Positions 7,832-16,775 of a DNA stretch of 57,579 nt are shown piece by piece. Source of the DNA: Holosporales bacterium (GTDB taxonomy: Bacteria; Pseudomonadota; Alphaproteobacteria; RUG11792); assembly GCA_031268935.1 (NCBI GenBank), contig JAIRWL010000011.1, forward strand, positions 1 to 57,579, given 5' to 3'. The position numbers and the translations under genes are program-made. Positions within the stretch are counted from its first letter, which is position 1, and each line of letters opens with the position of its first letter. The notes beneath the pieces are model-generated. The model had not been told where the DNA came from. It saw only the letters and a program-made list of their open reading frames with translations, and did no database searches.

Positions 7832-9250
7832 TCATCCTTCGTCCTCATCAAATACAAGCCTGATATCAGTAAGGTTGAGAGATTTCAGTTTTCTATGCAG
7901 TGCGGATCGCTCCATTCCTATGAACTTGGACGTTTGAGAAATATTACCGGAAAATTTTTTCAATTGATCGAGCAAGTACTTTCTTTCGAAAGTTTCTCGA
8001 GCTTCCCTGATAGACATTTCGGATACCGCCGAAATAAATGGAATCTCGGTAATTTCATGTTTTTTGTTCCACATTATTTCGCTGGGCAATGCATCTACCG
8101 AGATCGTTGAGATATCATCATCATTCGACGAAACAGACATCGTCAAAACCCATTCGACTAGATTTTTTAACTGTAGCTCATTCCCAGGCCAAGAATAAGC
8201 CTTTAACACTCCAATTGCCTCATTCGAAAACTTTTTGGGAGCAACGCCATGAGCTTTAGCAGAGCGCTCCATAAAGTGCTCCAATAATACTAGTATATCC
8301 TCTTTTCGAGAACTCAATGGGACGATCTTAATCATGTTTGCATTTAATCTACAAAATAATTCATCAATGAATTTCTCATTTTTAACTAACTGAGCTATAT
8401 CTAACGGCAGGCCAGCAATAATCCTTATCCCTAAATGCAATTTCTCTCTAGAGCCGATTCTAGAAAAGGTATCTTCCTTAAGAATTTTCAAAAATTTCAA
8501 TTGAAAATCAGTAGAAGCCACCCCCAATTCATCGATAAACAAAGTTCCACCATTAAGTTTCTCGAGCATCCCCTGTTTTATCTTTACTCCATTGGCTTCC
8601 ACGATTTCTGATCCCAAAAATTCGCTTTCCAATTGCCTAACACCGAAGGATTTACAATTTAATACTCCAAATGGACTCCTCGAACGCTTAGACAATCGAT
8701 GAATCTCACGAGCGATGGCTTCTTTGTTCGATCCATTCGGCCCCAAAATCACGCATCTCCCCGCGACTTGCGCAAGTTTTTCAATCGACTGCCTCACATA
8801 AACAGAATTGGGAGAATCTCCTAAAATGGCCTCAGAATATCGCGCTTTTATCTTGAGATCTGCATTTTCCATTTTTAGCTTCGAAATTTCGATAGCCTTT
8901 TCTACAGACGTTAGCAATCTATGCGAATCGAATGGCTTTTCTATGAAATCATGAGCCCCGTGCTTAATTGCAGTAACCGCGGTTTCTATTGTGCTATGGC
9001 CACTCATCATGATGGCCGGGACGTATTCATACTCGACTTTAATGAATTCAAGGAGACGCAGACCATCTTTGTCGTTTTCTCCAAGCCATACGTCTATAAT
9101 CACCAGATTAGGACGTTTTTTCTGAATTGAGGCTACGGCCTCCACGTAGTGTGATGCCGCTTCAGTTTCATATCCATTGTCCGATAAGATTCCGGAAACC
9201 AATTCCCTTATATCCGCCTCATCATCGACTATAAGAATATTAAATGCCAT
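7832..9250 (-). CDS. ntrX: Nitrogen-regulation-type response regulator NtrX
   Basis: NtrX partners the kinase NtrY encoded just upstream, overlapping by 11 bases. The 472 residues contain an N-terminal receiver (VDDEADIRE, phospho-acceptor Asp in VIIDVWLG near 53, Lys in IEKPF), a central AAA+ domain, and a C-terminal Fis-type helix-turn-helix (NISQTSKFIGMERSALHRKL). Two oddities: the P-loop reads GPNGSNKEAIA instead of the usual GxSGSGKE, and the sigma54-contact GAFTGA loop is absent, with the segment before GMLEKLNGGTLFIDELG being short. Loss of GAFTGA is usual for NtrX and suggests it does not activate sigma54. The altered P-loop may weaken ATP binding. The pair probably controls envelope or redox genes rather than nitrogen assimilation alone. 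Confidence 0.93.
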   Translation of the reverse strand: MAFNILIVDDEADIRELVSGILSDNGYETEAASHYVEAVASIQKKRPNLVIIDVWLGENDKDGLRLLEFIKVEYEYVPAIMMSGHSTIETAVTAIKHGAHDFIEKPFDSHRLLTSVEKAIEISKLKMENADLKIKARYSEAILGDSPNSVYVRQSIEKLAQVAGRCVILGPNGSNKEAIAREIHRLSKRSRSPFGVLNCKSFGVRQLESEFLGSEIVEANGVKIKQGMLEKLNGGTLFIDELGVASTDFQLKFLKILKEDTFSRIGSREKLHLGIRIIAGLPLDIAQLVKNEKFIDELFCRLNANMIKIVPLSSRKEDILVLLEHFMERSAKAHGVAPKKFSNEAIGVLKAYSWPGNELQLKNLVEWVLTMSVSSNDDDISTISVDALPSEIMWNKKHEITEIPFISAVSEMSIREARETFERKYLLDQLKKFSGNISQTSKFIGMERSALHRKLKSLNLTDIRLVFDEDEG

Positions 9251-11138
9251 TCTGTTCCTCGATATCGATACTTCCGATATCCCTCCTATAATACGGCATT
9301 TCGATCATAACCTTTGCACCCATTAACGTTTCTGATTTTTCCAAAGATACATCACCACCGTGGTCGTTGACTATTCTGTAAACAATTGCAAGGCCTAGAC
9401 CATTCCCAGTTTCTCGCGTCGTATAATATGGCTCCATAGCCCTCTCTACTGCTATTTCAGAAAATCCAGGGCCGTCATCCTCGATCGATATATATATCCT
9501 GCCGCTTTTTGTATAAAAACTTACCTCAATATTTCCGATAATGCCATCAGCTCTCGGCATGTTATTTTCAGAAATTGCATTTATTGCATTCTGCAAAACA
9601 TTCATCATAACCTGATTCATTTGAGATTGATCGAAACTACATAAAAACTTCTGAGCATCATAATCCTGGTGAAACACAATATCCTTATGAGCGGTCGACT
9701 GAATAAATACAACCTCTTTCAACACCCTGATTATATCCGATTTTTCCATTTTAGGAGCAGGCATTCTTGCAAAATCAGAGAACTCCTTAACTAAATTACC
9801 AATACAATTAACCTGTCTTATAATCGTATCGACACAAGAATCAAATATCTCAGGCGAGCTGGAGACCTCTTTGCGATATCTGCTTCTTAGACGCTCGGCC
9901 GAAAGTTGTATAGGAGTCAGCGGATTTTTTATCTCATGAGCAATTTTTCGAGCAATATCTCGCCAAGCATTTTGTTTATTTGAGATTATCAACTGTTGCT
10001 TCTGTTGCTCTAGTTTAGAAATCATATTATTAAATGTAACGATTAGTGTATCCCATTCGTTATTAAATTTCTTCGAAATAACCTGAGAATCGTACGTTCC
10101 TGAGCCGACATTTTTGGTAGCAACTATCAATTTATTTACTGGCTTTAAAATCCAATTTGCAAATATTATACCAACAAAAATGGAAAGCAAAAGTAGTAGA
10201 GTGGCAATTACCGAAAAGAACGCGATAAATGTAAATTTAAGTCCAGTTCTTTGACTAGCAAGGTTTGTGTACTCCATCACGGCTACCTTCGTCTTGTGTT
10301 TATGATCGAGGACTAGCGGATCGATGCCTGTCGATGCAACAAGATATACCCCAAGTTCGGAATTCACCACCTGAGCCGCCATAACACATTCCTCCGTTTC
10401 CCAGGAAAGGATATGATCCTTCTCGAGCCTAGCAATCTCTTTCGGTAGATTTTCGAGGTACGCCGGTAAAGAAAATGGAGATTTGGCTAAAACGGTAAAA
10501 TTGCTACCATTTACTGACATCACCACGGAAGCCTCTATTTTTAGTCTCGCGGTCTCCTCTTCCAGGATTTCTTCAATCTTCTCCGTATCTATGATAAATC
10601 CATTTGAACATTTTTCAATTCTTTCTCCGACCCCATTTACAAAATTCTCCATCGTTACTTTCATGTCACTAACATAGATCGAAGCGACGTGACTAGCGTT
10701 ATCGATAGCATCTTTGATTGGTGCTTTAAATAAATTATCGATCCCGACGTTGAAAAATAACACCGCGAAAACGAAGATACAACTCGTCGGAATAATGGTG
10801 CCACAGGAAAATAAAAATATAACTTGCTTGTGAAATCTATTTCCTTTTTGTTTCAGATTTCTCAATTTTAGTAATCTTTTAATTTGATTTGCAATTATTA
10901 AGATACTCACCAAAACGAGAACGATATCGATATACAAAGCCACTAATAACCAAGTCGAACTTAAAGAACTTCTGGATTTCGCTAGAATTACATAAGTAAT
11001 ATAGAAACACAACATCGTCGCGACGAGGATGTATGCCCGAAGATAACCTCTCGTCCGTCTGACGAAGTTGTGAATAACGGGTTGCAAGATAAGGTACCCT
11101 GAGATTTCCCACTTCGACCGAGATCCACTATATCCCAT
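9240..11138 (-). CDS. ntrY: Sensor histidine kinase NtrY
   Basis: NtrY is the membrane sensor kinase for NtrX. The 632-residue product has about four N-terminal transmembrane helices (near 30-110, plus one at about 115-135), a periplasmic sensor segment, another helix near 305-330, a HAMP domain (ILKPVNKLIVATKNVGSG), a HisKA phospho-acceptor (IAHEIKNPLTPIQLSAERL) and a HATPase domain with N, G1 and G2 boxes (NVLQNAINAI, EDDGPGFSE, GNGLGLAIVYRIVNDHGG). No PAS domain is obvious. The ATG is preceded by GGAGGTG at good spacing. Transcription runs ntrY then ntrX. The start lies 110 bases from the neighbouring accessory gene on the same strand. Confidence 0.94.
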   Translation of the reverse strand: MGYSGSRSKWEISGYLILQPVIHNFVRRTRGYLRAYILVATMLCFYITYVILAKSRSSLSSTWLLVALYIDIVLVLVSILIIANQIKRLLKLRNLKQKGNRFHKQVIFLFSCGTIIPTSCIFVFAVLFFNVGIDNLFKAPIKDAIDNASHVASIYVSDMKVTMENFVNGVGERIEKCSNGFIIDTEKIEEILEEETARLKIEASVVMSVNGSNFTVLAKSPFSLPAYLENLPKEIARLEKDHILSWETEECVMAAQVVNSELGVYLVASTGIDPLVLDHKHKTKVAVMEYTNLASQRTGLKFTFIAFFSVIATLLLLLSIFVGIIFANWILKPVNKLIVATKNVGSGTYDSQVISKKFNNEWDTLIVTFNNMISKLEQQKQQLIISNKQNAWRDIARKIAHEIKNPLTPIQLSAERLRSRYRKEVSSSPEIFDSCVDTIIRQVNCIGNLVKEFSDFARMPAPKMEKSDIIRVLKEVVFIQSTAHKDIVFHQDYDAQKFLCSFDQSQMNQVMMNVLQNAINAISENNMPRADGIIGNIEVSFYTKSGRIYISIEDDGPGFSEIAVERAMEPYYTTRETGNGLGLAIVYRIVNDHGGDVSLEKSETLMGAKVMIEMPYYRRDIGSIDIEEQNGI

Positions 11139-11248
11139 TTACACCTCCGGGCTCAAGAATAAGAGGGAAATACATGGATCCCATCCATTCGGTCATACAA
11201 GCAAAAAACGGGCACGCCCCCAAATATATCGGGCGCAGAATTATTTCG

Positions 11249-12142
11249 CTAGCTAGGAATACTGCATTTATGGGGATGGAATTTCTTCCATACAGCATAT
11301 CCCACGGTAGCCAAAATGGCAATCCCTCCCGTCACGCCAGCCCCAATGGCCAACCCCTTCCGCAAGGCTTTGGTTGGTTTTTCCCGGAGATCATAAACAA
11401 ACTGTAGGTCAGACACGGTCTCTTTTTCAGGGAAATAAAGTAAAGCATTCCGGAGAGTCTGCAAGTGCCGAACAGCCTCTAGTCCCGACGCGGAGTGATT
11501 CATAAGTCTCTCGATGCATCCAGCATGCCATCCCCAGACCCAGGAATGGACATAGAAAACGGATCGGGACAGGTAAGTCCGGAGTAGGTCGGGCAGAGGG
11601 TGGGTATCATCATCAGAAAAGACCCAATTCAGGACTAGTTTATCCTTTAAGTCGTTCGAAGAAGCCATAAACAAGGTTAACAAATAATTAACATCAGCTG
11701 GTGAGGCAAAGCGTTCAAATGGTGAAGCGGGATCGGTTAGAGCAAGGGTCAGGTCTTTGCGCTTGTCCATCCAGGAATAAGCCCAGTCAGTGGGTAAGAC
11801 AGCATTTTCTTCATGATCGACGGCCAGGTTCGGAAGCACGGGAGGCAACAATTGTCTGGGGTCGTCGGTAATAGGTTCAGAGCGGAAGGCAGACAACCCG
11901 GCCGAGAAGAAAGATTCAAAAGCAGTAGGGGAGGTCGTCTCATCGAAATGAGTTTTACCGGACTCAACCCCGTAACCCTGGTTGCTCCTGGGACAATAGA
12001 TAGAGTACAGGGAGGTTAGCTCGTTGCCCACAGGAGCGTATCTCGCCAACCAATCGATTTCAGGGGCTGCCCCTCGGCACAGACGACATGAGAAACCAAG
12101 CGCAATCATTCCAACCATTAGCATGTTTGCCAGTTTATTCAT
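11249..12142 (-). CDS. Secreted, C-terminally anchored protein of unknown function
   Basis: This 297-residue protein follows a GGGAGGAG Shine-Dalgarno sequence. It has a signal peptide (MNKLANMLMVGMIALGFSCR, cleavage near CRGA), an ectodomain rich in aromatic and Asp residues without a recognised fold, and a C-terminal Gly-rich helix (GLAIGAGVTGGIAILATVGYA) followed by VWKKFHPHKC. That layout matches the proteins at 3-551 and 1283-2467, though the sequence is not the same. It sits alone between typA and ntrY on the same strand and is visibly G+C-richer than either. It is probably inserted accessory DNA encoding an envelope-displayed protein. A lipobox reading of the signal peptide is possible but not convincing. 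Confidence 0.75.
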   Translation of the reverse strand: MNKLANMLMVGMIALGFSCRLCRGAAPEIDWLARYAPVGNELTSLYSIYCPRSNQGYGVESGKTHFDETTSPTAFESFFSAGLSAFRSEPITDDPRQLLPPVLPNLAVDHEENAVLPTDWAYSWMDKRKDLTLALTDPASPFERFASPADVNYLLTLFMASSNDLKDKLVLNWVFSDDDTHPLPDLLRTYLSRSVFYVHSWVWGWHAGCIERLMNHSASGLEAVRHLQTLRNALLYFPEKETVSDLQFVYDLREKPTKALRKGLAIGAGVTGGIAILATVGYAVWKKFHPHKCSIPS

Positions 12143-12231
12143 CGATCACTCCTCCCATTAAGATACCTTGTATGATAGGATATCGAGTTTGATAAGTCGT
12201 TTAATCCCCCTCGCCGTTTCGGATATAGTAA

Positions 12232-14067
12232 TTATGATTTTTCAGAAATTCGGCTCATTTTCTTCCTAGTGTTAGGATCGAGATACTTTTTCCTGAGCCT
12301 AATCGCCTTCGGAGTTACTTCCACCAACTCATCACTCTGGATATAAGCTATCGCCTGCTCAAGCGACATGAAGCGGGGATTCGGTATCTTGATGTTTTCA
12401 TCCTTCCCCGAGGCCCGACAATTCGACAATTGCTTCTCCTTGGTGGGATTCACTTCCAGCTCATTTTCTCGGCTATTTTCCCCGATAATCATTCCCTCAT
12501 AAACGGGATCTCCGGGAGGAACAAACAAAGTCCCCCTCTCTTTGAGGAAAAACAGGGCGTAAGGAACGGCCTTACCATTCGCCACTGAAACCAAGACCCC
12601 CTTATTGCGGCCCTCTATCGGCCCTTTATGTGAAACATAGGAATGAAATGATTTATTCATAATTCCCGTACCGCGAGTATCCGTTAAGAATTCACCGTAA
12701 TATCCAATCAATCCGCGAGTTGGAACGAGAAATTTAATCCTGGTTTTGCCAACCCCAGATGGCCTCATATCAATCATTTCGCCTTTTCTTTGAATAATTT
12801 TCTCGACGACGATACCCGTAAAGTCATCATCCAAATCGATATATAACTCCTCTATCGGTTCCTTAACCTCGCCCGTTTTTTCATCTTTATGAAACAACAC
12901 TTTTGGTCTGCCAATCGATAACTCAAATCCCTCGCGCCGCATAGTCTCGATTAAAATACCGAGCTGCAACTCGCCGCGGCCGGCAACTTCATATGATTCA
13001 TCGCTCTGTGACTTTTTAACGTTGATAGAGACATTGCCCTCCGATTCCTTGAAAAGCCGATCACCTATCATTCGCGATGTTAATTTTTTTCCATCCTTAC
13101 CAGCCAGAGGAGAATCGTTCACAGAAAATGTGATCGAAATCGTTGGCGGATCGATGGGAATCGATTCCAAAGGGTCCGTCACCTCCATCGATGCAATCGT
13201 ATCGGCCACGGTCGCTTTTTCGAGGCCAGCGATGGCTATAATATCTCCGGCTTGGGCCGATTCGATCGATATCCTAGTCAATCCCTCAAACGCCAATAGC
13301 TTGGTCAGTCTGGATTTTTCTATTTCTGATTCCTGCCCGGGCCTTAAAACGTGAACCGGATCGTTTATATTAGCCGTCCCACTTAGTATTTTCCCGGTCA
13401 AAATTCGCCCAAGATACTGATCATACTCGAGCATCGATACGAGCATCCGCAACGGCTGCTGCCCTTCAATGATCGAAGCCTCCGGGACGTGCGCCATCAC
13501 TGTCTCTAATAACGGCGTCAAATCCTTCTTTTCATCATCCAAATGTTTAACGGCCCAACCATTTCTCCCCGAGGCATATATGATCGGGAAATCCAATTGG
13601 ATGTCGTTAGCTCCCAGCGCTATGAAAAGATCAAAAATCTCATTTAATACCTCAGAAACCCGAGCGTCATTTTTATCGATTTTATTGATGACGACGATTG
13701 GATTCAGGTCCAAAGCCAACGCCTTCGATAAGACGAATTTCGTCTGCGGCATCGGTCCTTCGGCGGCATCGACCAAAACAAGCACGCCATCTACCATGCT
13801 CAGAATCCTCTCGACTTCTCCACCGAAATCGGCGTGCCCAGGCGTATCCACTATATTTAATTTCGTTCCGTTCCATGTAAAGCTAGTACATTTTGCCAGA
13901 ATCGTGATTCCTCGTTCTCGTTCGAGATCATTATAATCCATGGCGCACGTTTCGATTTGCTGATTATCGCGAAACAACCCGCTTTGTTTAAATAGCGCGT
14001 CGACTAGAGTGGTTTTCCCATGATCAACGTGCGCAATGATAGCCAAATTCTTTATGTTGAGAGTCAT
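12232..14067 (-). CDS. typA: Ribosome-associated translational GTPase TypA/BipA
   Basis: TypA (BipA) is an EF-G-like GTPase that binds 70S ribosomes and helps ribosome assembly and stress adaptation. The 611-residue product has G1 AHVDHGKTTL, switch I RGITILAK, G3 DTPGHADFGGEVER, G4 NKIDKNDA, then EF-Tu domain II, EF-G domains III and V, and the TypA-specific C-terminal domain (GTLFVPPGDPVYEGMIIGEN and the NPTKEKQLSN region). Length is normal. The gene is divergent from xseB across 95 bases. It is A+T-richer than the accessory gene downstream. Confidence 0.97.
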   Translation of the reverse strand: MTLNIKNLAIIAHVDHGKTTLVDALFKQSGLFRDNQQIETCAMDYNDLERERGITILAKCTSFTWNGTKLNIVDTPGHADFGGEVERILSMVDGVLVLVDAAEGPMPQTKFVLSKALALDLNPIVVINKIDKNDARVSEVLNEIFDLFIALGANDIQLDFPIIYASGRNGWAVKHLDDEKKDLTPLLETVMAHVPEASIIEGQQPLRMLVSMLEYDQYLGRILTGKILSGTANINDPVHVLRPGQESEIEKSRLTKLLAFEGLTRISIESAQAGDIIAIAGLEKATVADTIASMEVTDPLESIPIDPPTISITFSVNDSPLAGKDGKKLTSRMIGDRLFKESEGNVSINVKKSQSDESYEVAGRGELQLGILIETMRREGFELSIGRPKVLFHKDEKTGEVKEPIEELYIDLDDDFTGIVVEKIIQRKGEMIDMRPSGVGKTRIKFLVPTRGLIGYYGEFLTDTRGTGIMNKSFHSYVSHKGPIEGRNKGVLVSVANGKAVPYALFFLKERGTLFVPPGDPVYEGMIIGENSRENELEVNPTKEKQLSNCRASGKDENIKIPNPRFMSLEQAIAYIQSDELVEVTPKAIRLRKKYLDPNTRKKMSRISEKS

Positions 14068-14162
14068 ACAAGCTCTATCGAATGAAAAAAGTAAAATATA
14101 TCTCTGCTTATGAGAGTGCTATAATCCTACCACATTAAGCAAGGATAGAAAAGTTGTATAAT

Positions 14163-14357
14163 ATGGATGAAATGACATTTGAGCAGGCAATCTCCGAACT
14201 TGACGAAATTATCAAAAAACTAGAAGATGGCCGGATGCCGCTAGAGGAGGCCGTCAAAGCTTTTGAGCGCGGCTCAGAATTAAGGAAATTTTGCGAAGCA
14301 AAATTAAAAGATGCACAACTGAAAATCGAAATTCTTTCTGAAAAAGAGGAAAGCTAG
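14163..14357 (+). CDS. xseB: Exodeoxyribonuclease VII small subunit
   Basis: XseB binds XseA to form exonuclease VII, which degrades single-stranded DNA. The 64-residue product (MDEMTFEQAISELDEIIKKL, then MPLEEAVKAFERGSELRKFCE) carries the full family pattern F-E-x-A-x-x-x-L-E-x-I and L-E-E-x-x-x-x-F-E-x-G. A TTG nine bases upstream, better spaced from AAGGA at 14141, is an alternative start adding MYN. The large subunit xseA is not in this window. It is divergent from typA. Confidence 0.88.
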   Translation: MDEMTFEQAISELDEIIKKLEDGRMPLEEAVKAFERGSELRKFCEAKLKDAQLKIEILSEKEES

Positions 14358-14423
14358 GATTGTCGTTGCTATACCAGTAGTATAGAGTGGTGTCCGTGCT
14401 CGTCTTTTGCAAAGTAATTTTGT

Positions 14424-15323
14424 ATGGTATTGTTTTTTAGGCTCCTGTCGGCCGTTTCGTATTCTTACTTCTGTTTCAACGTTTGGAGATTGCAAAATTA
14501 CGGATTCTCAGCCCTCATCGGCTGCAAAGTATCATCATTCGGCCATTTCTCAGGCAGCTTTGTCCACGTATGTTCTGGAACAATCGTATGTTTCATCATA
14601 TTCTGCCTCTCTGAATTGTATTTTAAAAAAGAAGCCTGCAAAGAAGTCGACAACGACGAAATTGGAAAAACTACCAATGTAATTGATATGGCAATACTGT
14701 CCATTATGGCCATGTTGTCCTCAATTTTTACTGTAGTCAACTTGGTGGAATTGATAGATAAGTTAATCGTATTCGAGCAAATTTCTGAGATTTTGCAATC
14801 TGCATCAGTAACATTTGTCTCGCTGCTTCATATGTCGTATCCGTTCATAAATATGAAGAACAAAAAAGATAAAGCAAAATCCAGTAGATATATAGCAAAA
14901 TTACAGCAATCTATTACTGGGTATATAATCATTGGAGCTTCCGTCGTCTTACTAAATGCTCATCTACTACTTGCGTGGCAGATGGATCGAGATATCGACC
15001 TCAAGGATAAAGTTGGAATAATATCATCCCTTATCATGCAAAAACAGACGCTTCATGACGATATACAGAACGAGAGTTATGGTCCGAAATGTCGCGAATG
15101 TCGTCGTCTTCTATCGTCCGGTAAAATAAAGTATAACAAAAAGAATGAAAAAGAATTCGAATTATCTTGGGAATTCAAAACAGACCCACAGGAAGTACGA
15201 AAATATCAATCCACTAAAAATATTGCTAACAGAAGTGAAATGTTTTTGAAAAATTCATACTCTAGGGGAGTGAATACGACGACCTACAAACTACGAGATA
15301 TCAAGAATGACAAGCCGAAATAG
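14424..15323 (+). CDS. Multi-pass membrane protein of unknown function upstream of murG
   Basis: This 299-residue protein has about five hydrophobic segments in its first 190 residues (near 1-20, 42-64, 88-108, 125-142 and 165-186). A charged, probably cytoplasmic tail follows, with a CRECRRLL cysteine cluster and many Lys/Glu residues. No family is recognised. Its last 17 bases overlap the start of murG in another frame, so the two are probably cotranscribed. In many alphaproteobacteria the gene before murG is ftsW, but this protein lacks FtsW motifs and is too short. There is no strong Shine-Dalgarno sequence at the ATG. Base composition matches the housekeeping genes. Confidence 0.65.
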   Translation: MVLFFRLLSAVSYSYFCFNVWRLQNYGFSALIGCKVSSFGHFSGSFVHVCSGTIVCFIIFCLSELYFKKEACKEVDNDEIGKTTNVIDMAILSIMAMLSSIFTVVNLVELIDKLIVFEQISEILQSASVTFVSLLHMSYPFINMKNKKDKAKSSRYIAKLQQSITGYIIIGASVVLLNAHLLLAWQMDRDIDLKDKVGIISSLIMQKQTLHDDIQNESYGPKCRECRRLLSSGKIKYNKKNEKEFELSWEFKTDPQEVRKYQSTKNIANRSEMFLKNSYSRGVNTTTYKLRDIKNDKPK

Positions 15324-16410
15324 TACTGGCTCACAAAAAAAAAGAATCATTATCGTCGCGGGAGGAACTGGAGGGCACGTTTTCCCGGCGTTATGCATTG
15401 CCGAACGCTTAAAACTCTGGGGACATGACGTAGTATTCGCGACGGATTCGCGGGGAGATAGTTATCTTGGATCTTATGCCGGCAGAAAATGCGTTCAAAA
15501 AATAAATAATTCCTCCAGGCTGCGACTAATCATCTCCCTGACCACCAACCTCCTACTTAGCATTTTTTTCCTCGCCAGAAACAGGGTAGACGGAGTGGTC
15601 GGATTCGGGGGCTATCCCTCCCTCCCATTCGTTTTGGCGGCTCAACTTCTTCGCATCAAAACAGTATTACATGAGCAGAATGCCATCGTTGGAAGGGCGA
15701 ATAAATTGCTCTCTATCATGGCCAGCAAAGTGATCGTATCGTTTCAAAGTACAGCAAATTTACAACTGAAAAAAAATATTCTAATCGGCAATCCAACACG
15801 ATTCGAACACAATTATATGAAACCACCTCTAAAAAGGACTCATCGCGCCTTCACAATTCTGATTTTTGGAGGGAGTCAGGGGGCGCGCATCTTTTCCGAA
15901 GTCGTATGCTCCGCAATTTGTGAAATCGCCAAAATCGAAAGATTGCGAGTATGGCATCAGGGGCGGCAAACCGACTTACCAAGAATCATTGCCCAATATT
16001 CTGCCTCTGATTTAGAATATTCTACTTCATCATTTTTCGTCGATATTGCCAACCTTTACGAAGAATCTGATTTGGTAATTTCTAGAGCCGGAGCTTCGAG
16101 CATTTTCGAGATAATTGGATTTAAAAAGCCATCCATCCTCATTCCCTTTCAAATGTCGGTTAACGGCGATCAAAAGGCAAATGCGGAATTTTTGAGAGAA
16201 AGAGGGGCGGCCATTGTCATCGAAGAAAATGAACCAGATCTACAAAAAAAACTGACCGAATCTATCCTGAAAATTATGCATAACGCAGAATTGAGGCTCC
16301 AAATTTCCAGAAATCTCCAGAAATTATACGAAGAAGATGTTACTGAGAAATGCGCGAGGTTAATAGAAAACGAACTGGCTGGGGCACCAGGATTCGAACC
16401 TGGGAAATGA
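15307..16410 (+). CDS. murG: UDP-GlcNAc:lipid I N-acetylglucosamine transferase MurG
   Basis: MurG converts lipid I to lipid II on the inner face of the membrane. The 367-residue GT-B glycosyltransferase has the N-terminal glycine loop AGGTGGHVFPA, GFGGYPSLPFVLAA, HEQNAIVGRANK, GGSQGARIFSE in the second domain, SRAGASSIFEI and the donor-site IPFQMSVNGDQKANAEFL. The last residues (about GAPGFEPGK) are read antisense through the tRNA-Gln gene. The native stop has apparently been lost and the tRNA now supplies one. It is probably translationally coupled to the upstream membrane-protein gene. murC lies elsewhere in the window, so the usual murG-murC order is broken. Confidence 0.96.
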   Translation: MTSRNSTGSQKKRIIIVAGGTGGHVFPALCIAERLKLWGHDVVFATDSRGDSYLGSYAGRKCVQKINNSSRLRLIISLTTNLLLSIFFLARNRVDGVVGFGGYPSLPFVLAAQLLRIKTVLHEQNAIVGRANKLLSIMASKVIVSFQSTANLQLKKNILIGNPTRFEHNYMKPPLKRTHRAFTILIFGGSQGARIFSEVVCSAICEIAKIERLRVWHQGRQTDLPRIIAQYSASDLEYSTSSFFVDIANLYEESDLVISRAGASSIFEIIGFKKPSILIPFQMSVNGDQKANAEFLRERGAAIVIEENEPDLQKKLTESILKIMHNAELRLQISRNLQKLYEEDVTEKCARLIENELAGAPGFEPGK

Positions 16411-16451
16411 CGGTACCAAAAACCGTTGCCTTACCGCTTGGCTATGCCCCA
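16376..16451 (-). tRNA. tRNA-Gln (anticodon TTG), CCA encoded
   Basis: Read on the minus strand this is a 76-base cloverleaf. The acceptor TGGGGCA pairs with TGCCCCA, followed by discriminator G and encoded CCA. It has a D-arm with AGCCAAGCGGTAAGGC, an anticodon stem ACGGT/ACCGT around TTTTGGT (anticodon TTG) and a T-arm with GGTTCGAATCC. The 3' half overlaps the antisense end of murG by 35 bases. Confidence 0.96.
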
Positions 16452-16775
16452 ATTTTACAATTGACCCACTTCTTGGCGGCCTCATCTCTTACCGATCGAC
16501 GAAGACAGACGAACGGCGCAAGGAAGATGGAGACAATGCAACTTTTCTGAAGTCGACACACTAAGTTTACTCGCCAGAACCTCGAGCTGTCAATCAATCA
16601 GCATCCATCAGAAACGAGATCGATCTCTTCTTTGACCTGTGAGATGAAAATTTTAAACAAGTGTTAACGATAAAATCTCGATTTCGCCTTCCTGGCACAC
16701 AGATTTCATCTATCCCAATTCCTTTGATCTGATGTATTATGTCGCCATAGGTTTTTGTAATTAACACAATTTAGA
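16452..16775. other. Intergenic region, tRNA-Gln to mlaA
   Basis: No coding capacity is supported. It must hold the tRNA-Gln promoter (leftward) and the mlaA promoter (rightward). The only recognisable element is a perfect TTAA-N7-TTAA site at 16653-16667. Confidence 0.35.
16653..16667. promoter_or_regulatory. Candidate CtrA-binding site upstream of mlaA
   Basis: TTAA-ACAAGTG-TTAA matches the full CtrA consensus TTAA-N7-TTAA and lies about 109 bases before mlaA. ctrA itself is in this window with a conserved DNA-binding domain. A chance match in A+T-rich DNA is possible. Confidence 0.4.

Noticed and set aside
13469-13936. 155-residue + frame inside typA
   Set aside because: It is a shadow of the highly conserved TypA GTPase domain on the other strand.
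14424-15323. Assignment of the gene upstream of murG as ftsW
   Set aside because: Position suggests it, but the protein is too short, has about five segments and lacks FtsW/RodA motifs.
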